The notes below the pieces were generated by a model. That model searched no databases and was not told the origin of the DNA. It saw only the letters and a list, made by a program, of their open reading frames with translations. The translations under genes and the position numbers were made by a program. Below, one piece after another: positions 1 to 13,521 of a stretch of 64,000 nucleotides of DNA. This DNA is from Colias croceus (lineage: Eukaryota; Arthropoda; Insecta; Lepidoptera; Pieridae). Where the stretch lies: assembly GCF_905220415.1 (NCBI RefSeq), contig NC_059568.1, forward strand, positions 14,570,001 through 14,634,000, in the 5' to 3' direction. The number at the start of each line of letters is the position of its first letter. Positions within the stretch are counted from its first letter, which is position 1.

Positions 1-60
1 ATTGGGGGGGGGGCTAAGCGTGCTTCTCCAACAATTATGTGCGAGCATGTGGTTGTAAAT

Positions 61-106
61 CCATACTAATAAATGCGAAAGTAACTCTGTCTGTCAATCA
101 CGCCTG
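61..106 (+). mobile_element. Helitron-like element, 5' fragment
   Basis: The block with AATGCGAAAGTAACTCTGTC and CAATCACGCC matches the 5' part of the Helitron-like family seen complete at 61384-61615. It stops where the SINE at 107 begins. Only the 5' portion is present. Confidence 0.6.
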
Positions 107-345
107 GACAATTTTCACACACGGCACGATCTGATCCCGTACTAAGCTTTCGCTTGTGTTATGGTAACCAGATGGCTGATAAACGTACATATATAATTTT
201 AAATAAAAAAAATAGCTATAATAAACAGCCAGACACAGAGCAAACATATATGTTCATCGCACAAATATTTGTGGTGGTGGGAATCGAACACACCACCTCT
301 GTGTGAAAGGACAGGGTCTCTGCCAACTAAGCCAACCGCTCAGTC
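107..345 (-). mobile_element. tRNA-derived SINE, reverse orientation
   Basis: On the minus strand the tRNA-like head comes first (GGTTGGCTTAGTTGGCAGAG as an A-box region, then a decayed B box), followed by the body with CAAATATTTGTG and a tail region containing GCTTAGTACGGGATCAGATC and GTGTGAAAATTGTC. Three relatives lie in this window (41924, 52341, 63729). The B box here has lost the canonical GGTTCGATTCC (GTGTTCGATTCCC), so this is an old copy. Confidence 0.75.
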
Positions 346-452
346 GATAGTGTCGCTCCAAGCGTTTCAAACTATGATTGGTTCGTAACAAACGCATCCC
401 TCGCTACGCGTCCTCGTACATCTCTGGTGGAAAAGCACTAAAAGGAGGGGCG

Positions 453-782
453 TTTGGTGTGATAAAATTTTGGATTAAAAAAAACATATGCTTTGTGTGG
501 AAAGTGAAAATTGAAGATTTAAAAATCGTTGCTTATGTATTGTGGGAAATTTTAAAAATTAATGCTTGTGAGGGAAGGGGGGTTTTTTTGTCGATACAGA
601 TAGTATTTTTCCATGAGTTAATTGCTTTTGCAAAATAAGATATACATATGTTATATTAATTATTCACAATAAAGTTCAAATACATTTATTATGGAAATGA
701 AAATAATTTATAGTGAAATACGAAAAAGTCTACATACAAACGAAAAAAAAAAAATTGATGTCCAATTTTATCACACCAAATG
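453..782. repeat. Foldback repeat with inverted ends
   Basis: TTTGGTGTGATAAAATTTTG at 453-472 is the near reverse complement of CCAATTTTATCACACCAAA at 762-780. The 290-bp interior is AT-rich with no credible gene. Probably a decayed MITE; no target duplication was identified. A second hairpin follows at about 797-866, with ACAATGGTTCTTATGA against TCATAAGAGCCATTGT. Confidence 0.4.
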
Positions 783-1144
783 TCACCAATAATTACAATG
801 GTTCTTATGATTGCAAAATATCATTCGATAACATACTTTATTGCATAAGTCATAAGAGCCATTGTATCATGTTAATCATATAGCTTGCTTGTTGTTTATT
901 ATTTCATCGAAGTTTTATTCATAATTTATTATTTATTTTTAGTATTTTATAATGCACCTTGAGCTAAATTTAGAATGTATTTAATCTGATACTTAATTTA
1001 TGAATGAACAATGAACATATTTACAAGGAATTAAATATCAGTACTTATTTACTGATTTATAACTATGATAAAACATTAATTTTCCATTGTTAATGCAATG
1101 TGTACATAATCATCCCTAGTACTTTTAACTATGTCACTGATCGA

Positions 1145-1271
1145 ATGGGTTGCTTGGAAGAAATTGCTTGTAGCAATAAAACCGCCTTTTGGCTAATTAT
1201 GTCCTATTAAGTAAAATTTGTATTTTCTGTTTGTGTGCAATAAAGCTTATAAATAAATAAATAAATAAACA
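1145..1271 (+). mobile_element. LINE 3' end with (AAAT)n tail
   Basis: The segment reads TGGGTTGCTTGGAAGAAATT, then ACCGCC, then TGTGCAATAAAG and an AAATAAATAAAT tail. The same 3' UTR layout appears in reverse at 19803-19960 and at 59600-59760, where it follows a reverse transcriptase frame, which identifies this piece as a 5'-truncated copy of that LINE family. The sequence after it contains a B-box-like GGTTCGAATCC on the minus strand (about 1279), perhaps a SINE scrap. Confidence 0.6.
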
Positions 1272-2639
1272 ATGTGGGATTCGAACCTACGTACCTTTTT
1301 ATACATGCCAAAAAACAGTTTATACTACCGATAACCAACAAAAAAAATAAACTTTTAAATGACACTTTATGCTGTGAACTAAATATTGTAGTCCTAAGCA
1401 AAATCATATTTTCAAATAAATAAACGAAATGATTTCAACAAATTTTCGCCAAATATCATACAATATAATATCTTACTGGTAAGCAATAGACGGTTGACCC
1501 AACAAAAAATTTTCAGACATTTCAAAAAAGAATACAGAAAATATTACCTTCTGTATTTCCAAATACACATACAAATTTCGTAAATTTTATCAAACCTTCT
1601 CTAACCCTTGGTAGGAGCACCTTAATTAAATAATGCCTCCTTATATAAACTAATTATTAAACATTATTTATTTATCTTAAACCATGTACCGTCTACACTG
1701 TATATCGTTCTAAAAATAAAATAATTTATTGTTTTTTTGTATTGCATAAACTCCTAAATTACTGGACCGATTTAAAAATACCTACTATTCACCATCAGAA
1801 ATATATATTCCTGAGTGACAGAGGATATGTTTATTTTTTTGTTTTTCCTTGTATATTATTTATTTTTTATTATTTTTATCCCTGGAACAATTCTAGCGTT
1901 CACAACATGGTTGGCACCAAGTGGCGTCCGGACAATCTTAACGACTATCGAGATATTGATAAGTGAGTTTCCTTAAGTTTTCCGCACCGCTTATATTTAT
2001 TTTAACCTTTCTATAAATCAATACTGTCCTTCTGTATATCTTTTTACTGTGTTATGGGTACCTTTACTAAACATCTCTATGCCTATCTATGAACCTATAC
2101 TGTTCATTATGCCTTTGACCATCCATTTTAATATTGTATTGTGTACCTTCAATCATTCAATGTGCCTATACCTTTGTAGATCCTAAAATCCTTTTGCCTA
2201 TTGTGTATTTTATAAAACATACTGTTCACCTTTGAATTTGTACCGTCATATATACATGTATTGTATCATACGCCTTTTATCCGTCTACAAAATTGTGTAT
2301 TCAATATTCAGCAATGCGATTTCATATATTTTAAATTGATATTTGCCAGACAGCAGACATGGTGTTCATATATAAGCTTGTATACATTGGGGTCGCGAAA
2401 TTTCCTGTCTGATGAACTGATTGATTTTACAGGGGACCGTTAATATCCGACCCTAGCCCTTAGGCGTCCTATTAATATTGATACCTACAAATTGGACGTA
2501 ATTGAATGCGTAGTTTATGCTCGAGCGTGTTGTGCGAATGTTTTGCGAATGATACTTGTATTTGTTATGAATATTATGAAGTGGAATGCTTTGGGGTGGT
2601 GTCTGATGTTTCACTGATCGTTTAGAATTTAGATCTATT
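1272..2639. other. AT-rich intergenic or intronic DNA, no gene seen
   Basis: No open frame here shows domain content or coding composition. The stretch around 1742-1800 (actcctaaattactggaccg) resembles the body of Helitron-like copies elsewhere in the window, but its ends are not visible. Confidence 0.4.
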
Positions 2640-2806
2640 ATGTTCGTTTAGTACTCTCTAACCAGAAAACTATTGAACAGATTTTATGATTTATGCTCGT
2701 TTAGTATGTACTCTTTCACACGTAAACTACTGATCGGATTTTGATGATAGGTACTTAGCTGAACTAATAAAACTAATACGCGAATGAAACCGCGTGGCAC
2801 TGCTAG
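2640..2806 (+). mobile_element. Helitron-like element, decayed
   Basis: The copy ends in GAAACCGCGTGGCACTGCTAG followed by T, the CTAG|T terminus shared by the better copies. The interior has two diverged repeats of the 'AAACTACTGATCGGATTT' type. The 5' end is uncertain. Confidence 0.5.
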
Positions 2807-3479
2807 TATTGTTAAATTTATGTATGTATTATTTATGCTCAAGTAAACTTTTATTAAAGCTCAGTCTGTTTGTAGATTTATCTATCTTACACTGATATAC
2901 AAATTGATAAATGCCAATTTTATAAATATAAAAAATTATTGAGTTATTAAAGAGATTTTAGATTTAATAATGATAAGATATGCAGCAGCGATATTAATAT
3001 GATTGCGAATTTATTGAATATTTCTCGCTCAGCGATGTCTCATAATCTCTCATTTCCCTTTATAAAAGAGGTGCAGGTGTAGATTACTGGATTTGCTTGC
3101 GACGTCCTTTATTAAATTCTTTACTTAGAGAGGATATTCTCTACTGTTTAAAGAGCTTTAAATTGTCTAAAGATCGTTTTTATAGATTTAAAACTAACCC
3201 CGTACGTAAAGTTTTGTATTTTTATTACAAGAATACTAACTCTGCGTTATTAAAATCTCTTCAAATCAATCCTTTTTGGGTACCTATGTCTTTGTTTTAT
3301 TTCATCGGTCATGTAAATTTAATATACAATAAAAAAAAAATCGATCACGGATAGGTATTCGAACCCGCATCTTTTGCCTAAAAAAATCTCATTTGAATGT
3401 TATAAAAACCAAAAAATATTAAATTCATCTCTCATTTTATACCCGTACCTAAAATCATAACATGCAACGCTAAAGTAAA

Positions 3480-3960
3480 GCTCAGTCAAAATACAGGGGA
3501 GAGATCAAATTAACGCAGCGTCGGCCTAAAATTCAATTTTGAGTGCATTAATAATCCGATCCCCGTAGCCAAAGGGTATTCGCGAAGCATAACAGACAAC
3601 GGACTAAAACCTGAAACTCAATTATAATAGCGACACCGTTGCTAGGCAACCCCCCTGTAACGAAGCGCACCTAAATGCACGCAGAATACACAGACATGTC
3701 ACGTGTGTGTATATTATTAACGATTATTGATCTGCGCGCGATGTTGCGTCAGCGAGATGCCTAGCATCCGAAATCTAGACCCGGTTTTTTTTAATTCCGC
3801 CAATTTCGACCTTTGACGCGCTGCGAATACAGACGTTTACTGCGTGCACAATCAGACGAGTTAGATGCATTATTGATCCGCGCAGTTGATATGCGCTCCC
3901 GGCTTACCTGTTTAGTCCATAGTTTGTGAGTCACGTGGGTGGTTCTAAACTATTGCGTCT
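3480..3960. promoter_or_regulatory. CpG-richer segment with an X-box-like palindrome
   Basis: This roughly 480-bp block is richer in GC and CpG than its surroundings. It contains GTTGCTAGGCAAC at 3638-3650, a near-perfect palindrome that fits the RFX X-box pattern (RYYNYY, short spacer, RRNRAC). On the minus strand, ACAG|GTAAGC near 3905-3912 fits a strong splice donor. Together these suggest a promoter or non-coding first exon on the minus strand, but no linked coding exon is visible, so this is an inference. Confidence 0.3.
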
Positions 3961-4642
3961 AATTTTAAACCTGTGTACACGGCCAGCTGAAGAATGTTTG
4001 CTGAAATAAACGACGTACAGATTCTATATGCGTGCGTATACTGTATTTATTTTGTACTTTGATATTATACGTTTGCGGCGTCCGTAATTAGATTAAGTTC
4101 ACGTTGGTCGAGCAAGCGGGTTTGTTTCCGCTTTCCGCTGTCCGTTATGCCTTCAGTTAAGTGATTTAATTATGCATTATTCCTGTACAGGCTTTTAGCA
4201 TATTACGATATTTATAGTACGACAACAATCCGTGGTTAGTTACTTTGTGTCTAAATTTAGTTTCAATTCAACAAGTCTCTTACACTTTTTATTTATTGAG
4301 GAAAACCTGTTAAAAAACTATCACACAACGTGTTTCAAATGACGAATCGATATTAATTATAAACTTAGATATTTATTAGTACAAACATTGAGAAATTCTC
4401 TTTCGTAATTTTGTTTGTTAGAAAGCTTACAAATCGCCCCGTTCTCGCGTGACTATAGCCCTATGTAATCATTGGCTTATTGCTTCTAAACCTGTTGATT
4501 TTAAACTTTGTTGTTCACATTCCTGTTTTACTTTGTACCGAATGTCCTCGTGTATCGAAACAATAATATTTTTGTTTTTCTTAATGGAAAACGAGTTTTG
4601 AACTTATTACTAACAAAATATATTAAGGTCTTTTTTTATTAA

Positions 4643-4790
4643 CTAGCTGCTCGCCCTGGTTCTGCCCGGGTTGTGAGTTGTTTGTCAAAATTTTAACAGT
4701 TATTATTATAATCTAATCAGATAAAAATACAGAGAACAAAATTTATTAAAATCCGTTCAGCCATTATTAAGTTATAAGTGATATAACTTA
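4643..4790 (-). mobile_element. Helitron-like element, 3' part
   Basis: Reverse orientation: the 3' end lies at CTAG (4643-4646), preceded on the minus strand by CCCGGGCAGAACCAGGGCGA, the GC-rich terminal region typical of this group. The body contains the AAAATCCGTTCAG block in plus-strand reading. Confidence 0.5.
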
Positions 4791-5675
4791 AATTATTTAT
4801 AGAGATTATTTAAGGATGTCGAATCATATTTACTAGTTTTTAGGTAAAATCACCAGTTGAATGAATTTCCTTCACTAATAGAAACTTATAATTGGCTATT
4901 TCTTAATATGTGGCAATTGTACAGCGACTTGTCAAGACATTGTAACTAATTGCGCAAGCGAATAAAATTTATTTAAACTTATCACATTTTTATGGAAATT
5001 GAGCTTACGTTTCAACGTTAATATTACGACACAATTTTCTTCATAAAATTGATAAAACAGCATAGTATAAAACTAAGTTTTCAAATACGTAAAATATAAT
5101 GTTAGTGAAATATTTGTCACAAAATGAAGATTTTATAGAAGATCTTATTTACGCTGTTCTTTATATTATAGATCGATGTGTCTAGTTCTATTTATAACAT
5201 TTCTCAAAACCAGTGATAATAATAGTAATACCTATCTAGAAAAATATGACACAATAACGCCATGAACGCGAGCGAATGTAAACTGCCATTTTATTTTAAC
5301 AATGCAATTTCATTCTATATAGTTTTATAATTATATGCGACATTTACATATATGTTTTTTTTTATTAATAATAAATATTCTTTATTTGACATAAACACAA
5401 TTCATAGCATTAGTGATGAATAGTTTTAGGTATCTTTTTCATGTGCTCTATTTCTCTTTTTATGTACAGTAAACTATATTATGAACTAACAACAACCTAA
5501 ACCTTACTCTGTTATCCTATAACTAAACAAAACTCACGGAATACAGTACTAATATACATCTTTCTATGTGCAATTAAGGATATTTATTATTACTAACTAA
5601 CATTATAATATATTGCTCTAATCCCCTTAAAAAACGTCCCAAAACACAGTACTAATTACCCACTGCACATTCCAG

Positions 5676-5778
5676 CTACACGGCAACTACAACCGCGGCA
5701 GAAGGGGCCCAGTACCCGCCCGCAGAAGCCACAGAACAAGCGGAGCCGAAGAACGAAGCTAGCGCGGAGACCGTATGA
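5676..5778 (+). CDS. C-terminal coding exon of an unrecognised host gene (partial)
   Basis: A splice acceptor is well formed: TACTAAT branch-point match at 5650-5656, then a short tract ending TTCCAG|C at 5675/5676. One base completes the previous codon. Then 33 codons run to TGA (5776-5778), reading YTATTTAAEGAQYPP, then an Ala/Glu/Pro-rich stretch ending ASAETV. GC content jumps relative to both flanks and codon use is strongly GC-ending, as expected of a real exon in AT-rich DNA. The tail has low complexity with no domain, so I do not recognise the gene. Its other exons must lie upstream, probably outside the window. The two alternative frames either stop early or give an Arg-rich peptide, so this frame is preferred, but it remains a prediction. 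Confidence 0.5.
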
Positions 5779-8700
5779 TCCAAACCCCGCCGGCCGAGAC
5801 ACGACGACGATCTTATCGACCCCATTGAACTAGCCCGATTGTTTACTCAACAGTGCACTTGGAAGAATATGGTTTTCTCCTTCAAGTAATTTTCGACTCC
5901 CAAATGTATGAAAAAAAAAAATCATCTTCTTTTCACGAAAAATTAATATTTTCCGACTCGTCTTGACGCTTTGCCACTTCTGAACTTGTCAAATCTTGCT
6001 ATAGTCATATATTACTCGTTTAAATAAGGTTGTCGTGTATCTTGGTGCAGCGCTATGACTTCTATAAGGAATGTGACTTTGCTCCTCTCCTGTGAATACT
6101 CTTATTTTATCTTTCTCATCGAATTATTACGAATTTAACTGTCTGTGTTGTATATCAGCTAGCGGTATACTCAGTTATTTACGAATCTCTATGCTGGATA
6201 TTTTATTCTATGGTTCTAAGTCTTATAGTGCTTCGTAACGAAGTATTGGCTTGATTATGCTCTATTATACTCTTACCATAATGAGACGACAAGATTTTAG
6301 ATTTTAATTGGTAACATTTATTTATACATCGATTCAATTGTCAATTTAATAATTATACTAGTCGTCTTGTTAACTTTAACGTATTGCAAGTCAGTACAAG
6401 GGATTTTTATTTTTATTATTGAAATCCTATTTTGAATCATTTATGATTGTTTTAATATTTGCTTAAATCTATTCGTATGCGAATCAAATGCATAAGTAAT
6501 TTTAAAGGTAACATTCGATTTTCGATTTATACAATGAATAAAATAAATATAAAAGTTCAAAATGAAAGGTTCAAAAATAATATTAAGGGTAACGCAGAAA
6601 GGCTGTTTTTTGAAATGAATAAGTAAGTTTTTGCATCTGTATCTCCTCTGTATTTTGTGTATTGTAGATATTTTATAATCTATGAGAAATACGCTCTTTT
6701 TATAATTTTGCACAATTGATTGAAGATTTTATTACATAATTATTTTCTTTATAACTGTAAAGAAGTTTCGAGACAATCTTGAGTGGATAGAAGAATTTGT
6801 TTTTTTTTTTTTTTTAAGTATAGATATAAACTATATTTTATTATACCACAAGTTTTTATTCTCACTTCAAATAATAAATTGACGTCACAGCTAACACTTA
6901 TTTTACGACAGAAGTTCATTATTATTTATTCACCATAAAGTTGACATGTACATTATTTTAAAATAAAATTACTTTAGTCTCGAGACCTCTTTACATTTGC
7001 TGAATTATTCTTGCTAATTGATTTTTAAATATCAGTATAATTAAATATATTATTTAATATTTTAAACCTCTAAAGCTTACAATTTTGGTCGTTGACTTCT
7101 GCTTAGAAGACGGTTAACTTTTGTGGTAAGGATTTAGATAGACAACGATTCTAAATAAAATCTCGATTTAAACTACGATTACATTTTTCCGCCTATTCAT
7201 AACGAATTACATTTTATACCACTTTCTCACTATTGAATATTTTTGATATTTTTTTATACTTATGTGATAGATGCGACCTTACCAGAAACGTTCAATGTTT
7301 TGTACATTTAGCTATAAACATTTTACTGTCTCTCTGACCAGAAGTCAACGTATTATAAAATTAGTTTTTGGTAAAGCCAGTAATTATGTAGAAAGTAATA
7401 ATATAGAAATTATTTCAACTATAACATACACTTCACGCTTACCTTTTTCATCCATGCATCATTCATTATTGAGAAATCATGTTTTTTTTTATATATTTTT
7501 ATTTACGGTCATATTTGTTTACCAAAGGCACTGTTGAGTAATGTTATTATTTTTTCAATATACATTCCACCACATAAGTTCCAAAGACTGATTTGAACAA
7601 AAGTAATATAGAATATATACTTATCAGTTTTATTTTATATATTATATATACAGGATGTATCGTATGTTAGTGACTTACTTAGTTTTAACCATGGTCTGTA
7701 CACGGAATACCATTTAATTTTAAGTAATTATCCTGTATATGACGAATTTTATTATGTAACGTGAAACATTGTATCGGCTCTCTGTTATTGTATATGTATA
7801 TTATTTATCACACAAAGTTTGCTATAATATTGAATTACAAGAGATTTTATTGATGACTAAAGTACAATTTTTTGACAGGGCAGCTTTTAAACTTAGGTTA
7901 ATCAAAGATGCCATTCAGTGTACAAAATATATATTCAGTTGTGTCGAAATTCGATTATGCTAAAACGTGGTTGAGGGCAGACAAAGCATAACCTCACAGT
8001 ACAAAATATTATATTGTGTATAATATTCATTTTATAAACGTATGCTTTACTTAGTTTTAATTTTACTTTAGGATCACATAGTTTTCGATATGACAATCTA
8101 TTACGTACAATTATTATTTAGTCCGTGGATGTATACATTTTTTTATATTTTATTAAATACGTAATAAGAAGAAATCACGATTGATAGGTAAGGAATATTA
8201 ATATGTACCTCATAAACGACTGTTAAGTTATATTTTTTTATCATTTCGATCATTTACCGCGTTTTTTTAACAAAAAAAAATTTACAAGTAAGTTATGATT
8301 AGCGATTTTATCAGATACATTCCATTATTTTATTTTATATGAATACATTGAAATTGCCATTTTATTTGAGTACAATTTTACACGGTCTGGTATAGTTTTA
8401 TCGGTGTATATTTCAAGTTATACTTTACCACGACTCGAAGCTTTAATTTCTAAATCATCCCATCGTTATCAAGTCGACAAATCGAATATTCGAGACGTTA
8501 GATCTATTGTTTGAGGTGAATCGGTTAGAGGTAGCTAGACTCGAGTCGTTATACAATCGAATCATCTCCTTGGTGTCTATTTTACTGTGCAAGCGAGATA
8601 GCGTGCTATATACTGCCCTTGTGCGAACGAGACAACGATGTAGGAGACAATCTGATTCTATTAAATAACGACTCGGGTTATAAACGATGCGGATATCGAA

Positions 8701-11700
8701 ACCCATCTACGTCTGTCGTCACGACACATGCCGTCCTTCTCTCACCTCACAAATAAGTTAAAGCTTTCTGACATTGCCGCCTTTATTTAGGTCTACTTTC
8801 TTTATGAATAAAAAAATCGAAGAGCTCAATGAAGATGTTGTGACTGTCTTAAGTACTTTTAATTCACTCCGGCGCCGTGAAGGGAACGGTCACGAATTAT
8901 ATGTACAGCGGAGTTTTAATGTTAGTGTAACTAAAATCGATGTAGTATGCGTTCGATTTTTTAATTTTTTTTATTCAAAATTTTATATATTTTATAAAGG
9001 TTTGGGTATTTCTAACCATTAATTATAAGGGGTATAAGAACTAACATGTTTTTTTTTTCAAGATTAAAAAAAATTATATCTCTATACATTCCAGTAGTTG
9101 TAAGGTCTGCATAATCAACCTGATACGGTATAAGTAAGTTTTAACATTATATTTATAGAGTACTCTTAGAGTAAGTTGTCATTTTATTATATTTTTTGGA
9201 TCTGTAATCCAATGAGATTGTTATGTTAGCAACATTCCATACTTTGGTAGCTGTATTATAGTTTTAGCATTTATGAATGTTTTTTACCAAATTTTTTATA
9301 TACCAATGCTGTTTACTTTAATGTGTGGATGTGTGGAGTGATATAGGGTCGAGAACAAATCTCACTGGAATTGACATAGCTGTTTGTGGGCAATTTAACA
9401 GAAATTCATTGAGGAAAAATCAAATTATACTAAAAGTACCACAGCGCAATTACACAAGCATAAAATTTTCAGGTAACCCCTTAGGCGCATACTTAAAAAA
9501 CGTAATAATTAAAATAATCTTTAAAAATATTAAATGAGAGTTCAGTTTTCATAGAATTAAATACGAAATGTATTGAAAAGTGTAGATTTGTTCTCGATTC
9601 TTCTAAAATCACTCCGCATCGCACTCGGGTCTCCGGGACAAGCTCAGTTAGCAACTGTGTGTCAATAGTTTAAGATTTTGTGTGTTTAAATACTCAACGC
9701 GTCTATATGGATGCACTCGAAATGATGCGGTCTATGTTCATTTGATAAAGTCAATTTTATATCGTTTTATTACAATAATATAAAGATTTTTCAAATGTGA
9801 AAGGTATTGTAGATTTTTTTATAGCTGACTTTGGGTAGTGTTAAAAATGGGTGTTAGATTTAGGGCTAAAGAGAACCCCTATTTCAGTATAAATTGACGA
9901 ACAAATCCCTTGTAACATACCACAGTATTATAAGCATAATATGTAGTTTAATGTTTTAAAGTAGTTTGAGAATAATTTTAAGAAACGTTTATGGATCGTT
10001 ATATACAGAGTATAACTACGTAGAATAAATAGCTCCTCCCAATTTCCATAAATTTTCAAATAAAAATGTAACTCTTGCTTCGCCCAAAGTCAGCCATCTA
10101 TTATTTATACAGTATAACCAAATATTTAGGTTGTATTATAGTACCCGGATAGACGGTTCTTTACGAGGACAATTTAATAATTGTTATTTAATTTTCGAAA
10201 ACATTTTAACGTAGTGCTCAAATATTTTGCTCGTCTATACGTATATCTAGCTGGTCTTAATCCATGACAAATTAGAGTAATCTCATAGTACGTAAGTTTG
10301 AGATACTTCGGTACATGTATGTTTGTCGTACAGTTCAATTCTCGGTGTTTATAACGAAGTATCTCTATGGTGAAATCACGAATGCAAGTTGTCATGCTGG
10401 GTACACACTAACGCGCCATTCTCTGTAAGTCTCGTTCATTAGATACCTTGTACGACTACATGTTGGTACTTTTTAATCCCATGCTGGTTTTTTAACCGGT
10501 CGATCAAATGCGCGGGCCGTACATCGAATTCTCCCTTGATTATCGTGTAGTGTGTACGAGCTCAATGTCGAAGTTTAAACTACCTTCATATTTTTAATAT
10601 GCATCGTTTAAAAAAATATTGTATCAAGTATAAAATATCGCGTGAATTGGCCGTGATCGATTGCATTTAGGACGTATTTAAAAAATCGAATTGCATTTTC
10701 TGCACGGAAATGTCTTGCACACGTACAAAATTGCACATGCATTTAAAACTTGTATTCGTGGTTTCGCCCAATAATCAATATACCTATATAATCGATGTCT
10801 GTCAATTTCCCTGTCGCCATAATATAATGTGTATAAGTCTATGCTAGTATAGTATTTCTGTGTATTTCAACATTAGTATCGATTAGAACATACATGTAAC
10901 TTTTCAGGGTTATTTGATGCTTCTACAACGATTTCTTTGTGTATAATTTGCTCTTCTAAAATTTAATTTTAGATGGCTACAACTATGCACTGTCCTTTGA
11001 TAATTTCCATAGTCGATTCTTGTGCATGTGTGTGTAAGTGGGAGAAATATTAAAATGGTATATAAACCATAATCGGCGGGGTGCTAGAAATTTTTGACAA
11101 AAAAAAAGTATTTATTTTTCTTTAAAATAAGTAACTTACGTTTCATTTGTTTCTTGCTTAAGTGTTGACGAAAATCGTTGAAGTGCTTTATTTTGGTGGT
11201 ATTCAGTAAATTGTATAGTTCGACCCATTTGGATACACATGTACAAGGATTTTCAATAGAATTGTGATGTGATGATAGGGCATAAAAACATCTGTTCGAA
11301 ATCCACGAAAAATATGAACGATACATTTCTATTACGGTTGATACCAAAGTCATATCATCACATCCTCTTCTTCGAGTAATTGGCCAGTATTGTTCAAGAA
11401 TAGGACATTAAAGAGGTGATATTATTCGTCCCAAGAGATAGAATCTCTGTTAATAAAAGGCTGCTATTGTGTCAAACGTTAGAATGGTATCAGTAAACAG
11501 GTGTAGGATAAATTCTCGGGTCCAGTTAGGTGTGATACATCCTGGATGCTATCGGGTAGGAAGTGATAAATTCGAAATATGATTCATTAGGCCCAAGGCA
11601 AGCTTAAATAAGATGGACGCACGGTGAAGGAGAAAGATCGCAGGGATTGTCGGTTTTTGACATGATTTGGACTTGTTTTGGTCATTTAATTTGATGTAGA

Positions 11701-12330
11701 GTGGGTATTTCAACTTTTTGTGCGTGTGTGCTCTAAATAATTGTGTTTTGTAAGGACTAGTATCAAATAGTTTATTTGGATCGTAACATCAGAAAACGTA
11801 TTGAAAATAATGTGCCTCTTTGAATGGCATTTTCAAAAATTTGCATTTAGTATCATTTCCGTTAAGATTTAATATAAATATTCAGTATCAGATAAAAATC
11901 AGGAAAATATGCACACGTATAAATATGTTGAAACACCTAATATTTGCCTTTGGTTCCCTAAAATTATGTTCGTTCGAGTTTTTTATTTTCGAAATTCTGA
12001 CAACGAATGTTTTGCATTTTGATTTTTATAATGCTCTCTACATTGTGATGATTATTTTTAAATGATTTTTGTATTTTTTTACGAACAATTTTATGGATGC
12101 GGATTGTTTGTGGACGATACAGCCGACAGTAAAATGGCGACACAAAACGTTCTCGCAGCGCGGGAAATGGTTACAATTACATTCCAATTTTATGTGTGTC
12201 TCTAACGATATTTTATTTAATTATGTTCTCAAATAATTCTCATTGTACTCTTGATTATACTCAAAAATTGGTTTTAATATTTTTTACATTAGCTTTACTT
12301 AAAACAATAAATTATAAATTTGTAAAGTTT
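5779..12330 (+). other. Candidate very long 3' UTR
   Basis: From the stop codon at 5778 to a strong poly(A) signal at 12306 I see few of the Helitron, SINE or LINE copies that crowd the rest of the window. There are many T-rich tracts and TGTATATA/TGTANATA-like words. The open frames inside (for example 7271-7537, 8455-8706 reverse, 8774-9022, 11084-11353 reverse) have no recognisable domain and ordinary AT-rich composition. A 6.5-kb 3' UTR is unusual but known for neuronal insect genes. The alternative is simply intergenic DNA. Confidence 0.3.
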
Positions 12331-12345
12331 GTTTTTATTTATGTG
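12306..12345 (+). terminator. Polyadenylation signal with downstream GT-rich element
   Basis: AATAAA at 12306-12311 is followed about 20 bases later by a GT/T-rich stretch (TGTAAAGTTTGTTTTTATTT, then ATGTGATGGTGTG). This is the classical arrangement of a metazoan cleavage and polyadenylation site. It is the best candidate end for a transcript carrying the exon at 5676-5778. Confidence 0.35.
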
Positions 12346-13312
12346 ATGGTGTGAACGCATTATTTTTGGAAAATAACTTTACTGGATAGTAGATGCTTTA
12401 GATAAAATAATCTATGAACAATAATCTATGAATATGATAATACTTTTATCTTAAGCATGAGTACAGTGTTTTCTTTATTTTCATGTTTCTGCAACAACTG
12501 GTATTTAATAAAATATCAAAATGTGTTCTTTATTTGTAGATATAACCTATAAGGCCAAAGTCTTGCTTGCATGCATTCCACGTTATAACTTTGATTCCTC
12601 AAACCGCTCAAGAAAAAATTGTCCGTTATCGTAAAAAGTCGTAGTAATTGTTTGATAAAAATATAATCATATTTATTTTTTGATCAATATGAACAGCAGA
12701 AGAACAACATAGATTTTAGTTATAATAAGATGTTTGAACGATAGTTTTCTCATTTCTGTTCAGGATTCAAAATAAACACAAGAAAATGATATCCGACATT
12801 TTGTGCTTCTTGAAGCGTAAAAAACGAAACAAGTAGGTACGATATATTAAAATTTAATTTAATATTTTGACAGTAATAATATTGAGCTATTTTTGAAGAT
12901 TTTTGTACTATTGTTACCATAAAATGTTTCTTTAAATGTCAATTTTGTTATACGCAATTAGAAAAATATTTTAATTTCACCATCAGGTAACTTGTGAGGC
13001 TATGTAACTGGTTCGTACTTTAATGTAATGTAATTGAACGATTAACGACCTATAAGTTATAGGAAATATCGAAATTATATTTACAAATAGCAGCGTGTTA
13101 AAGTAGTGAGAAAAATATAAATTTAAGGAATTAAATACTTCTGTACCGAGTTTAAACTCGATACAATAATATTATGCTATATTCAATAAATTGTTTCGTC
13201 AATTTTTCATCATAATCGCATTGAGATATACATATGGAGACGACACCACCTACATCACTTATGTTCCGCTCAACATACGCCATATGGCGTAACTGCACGC
13301 TCATTTTTTATT

Positions 13313-13465
13313 AAAGTGAAACTTTTATTACATCGTCTCAAATATTTTGGTCTGTGTAGCGCATGTCGCGTGACGCACCGCGCACGATACGTACGATAAT
13401 TATCGTACAAATACGATAATTTTTAGTTAAATGTCCATAGTGTGAAAAAAAGTTTCACTTTTACC
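13313..13465. repeat. Short element with AAAGTGAAACTT inverted ends
   Basis: AAAGTGAAACTTTTA at 13313-13327 is opposed by AAAAAGTTTCACTTTTA ending near 13465. The interior contains the self-complementary TACGATAATTATCGTA. Similar GAAGTGAAACTT/AAGTTTCACTTC ends occur at 35810-36176, suggesting one family. Confidence 0.4.
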
Positions 13466-13521
13466 GTGGTTTCATAAAACCACACAACATTTTTTTTGTT
13501 TTAAAGTGAAACGCATCAAAT

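Noticed and set aside
8455..8706. Reverse frame of 83 codons in a CpG-richer patch
   Set aside because: The composition is slightly gene-like, but there is no motif or splice support, and it falls in the proposed 3' UTR on the other strand.
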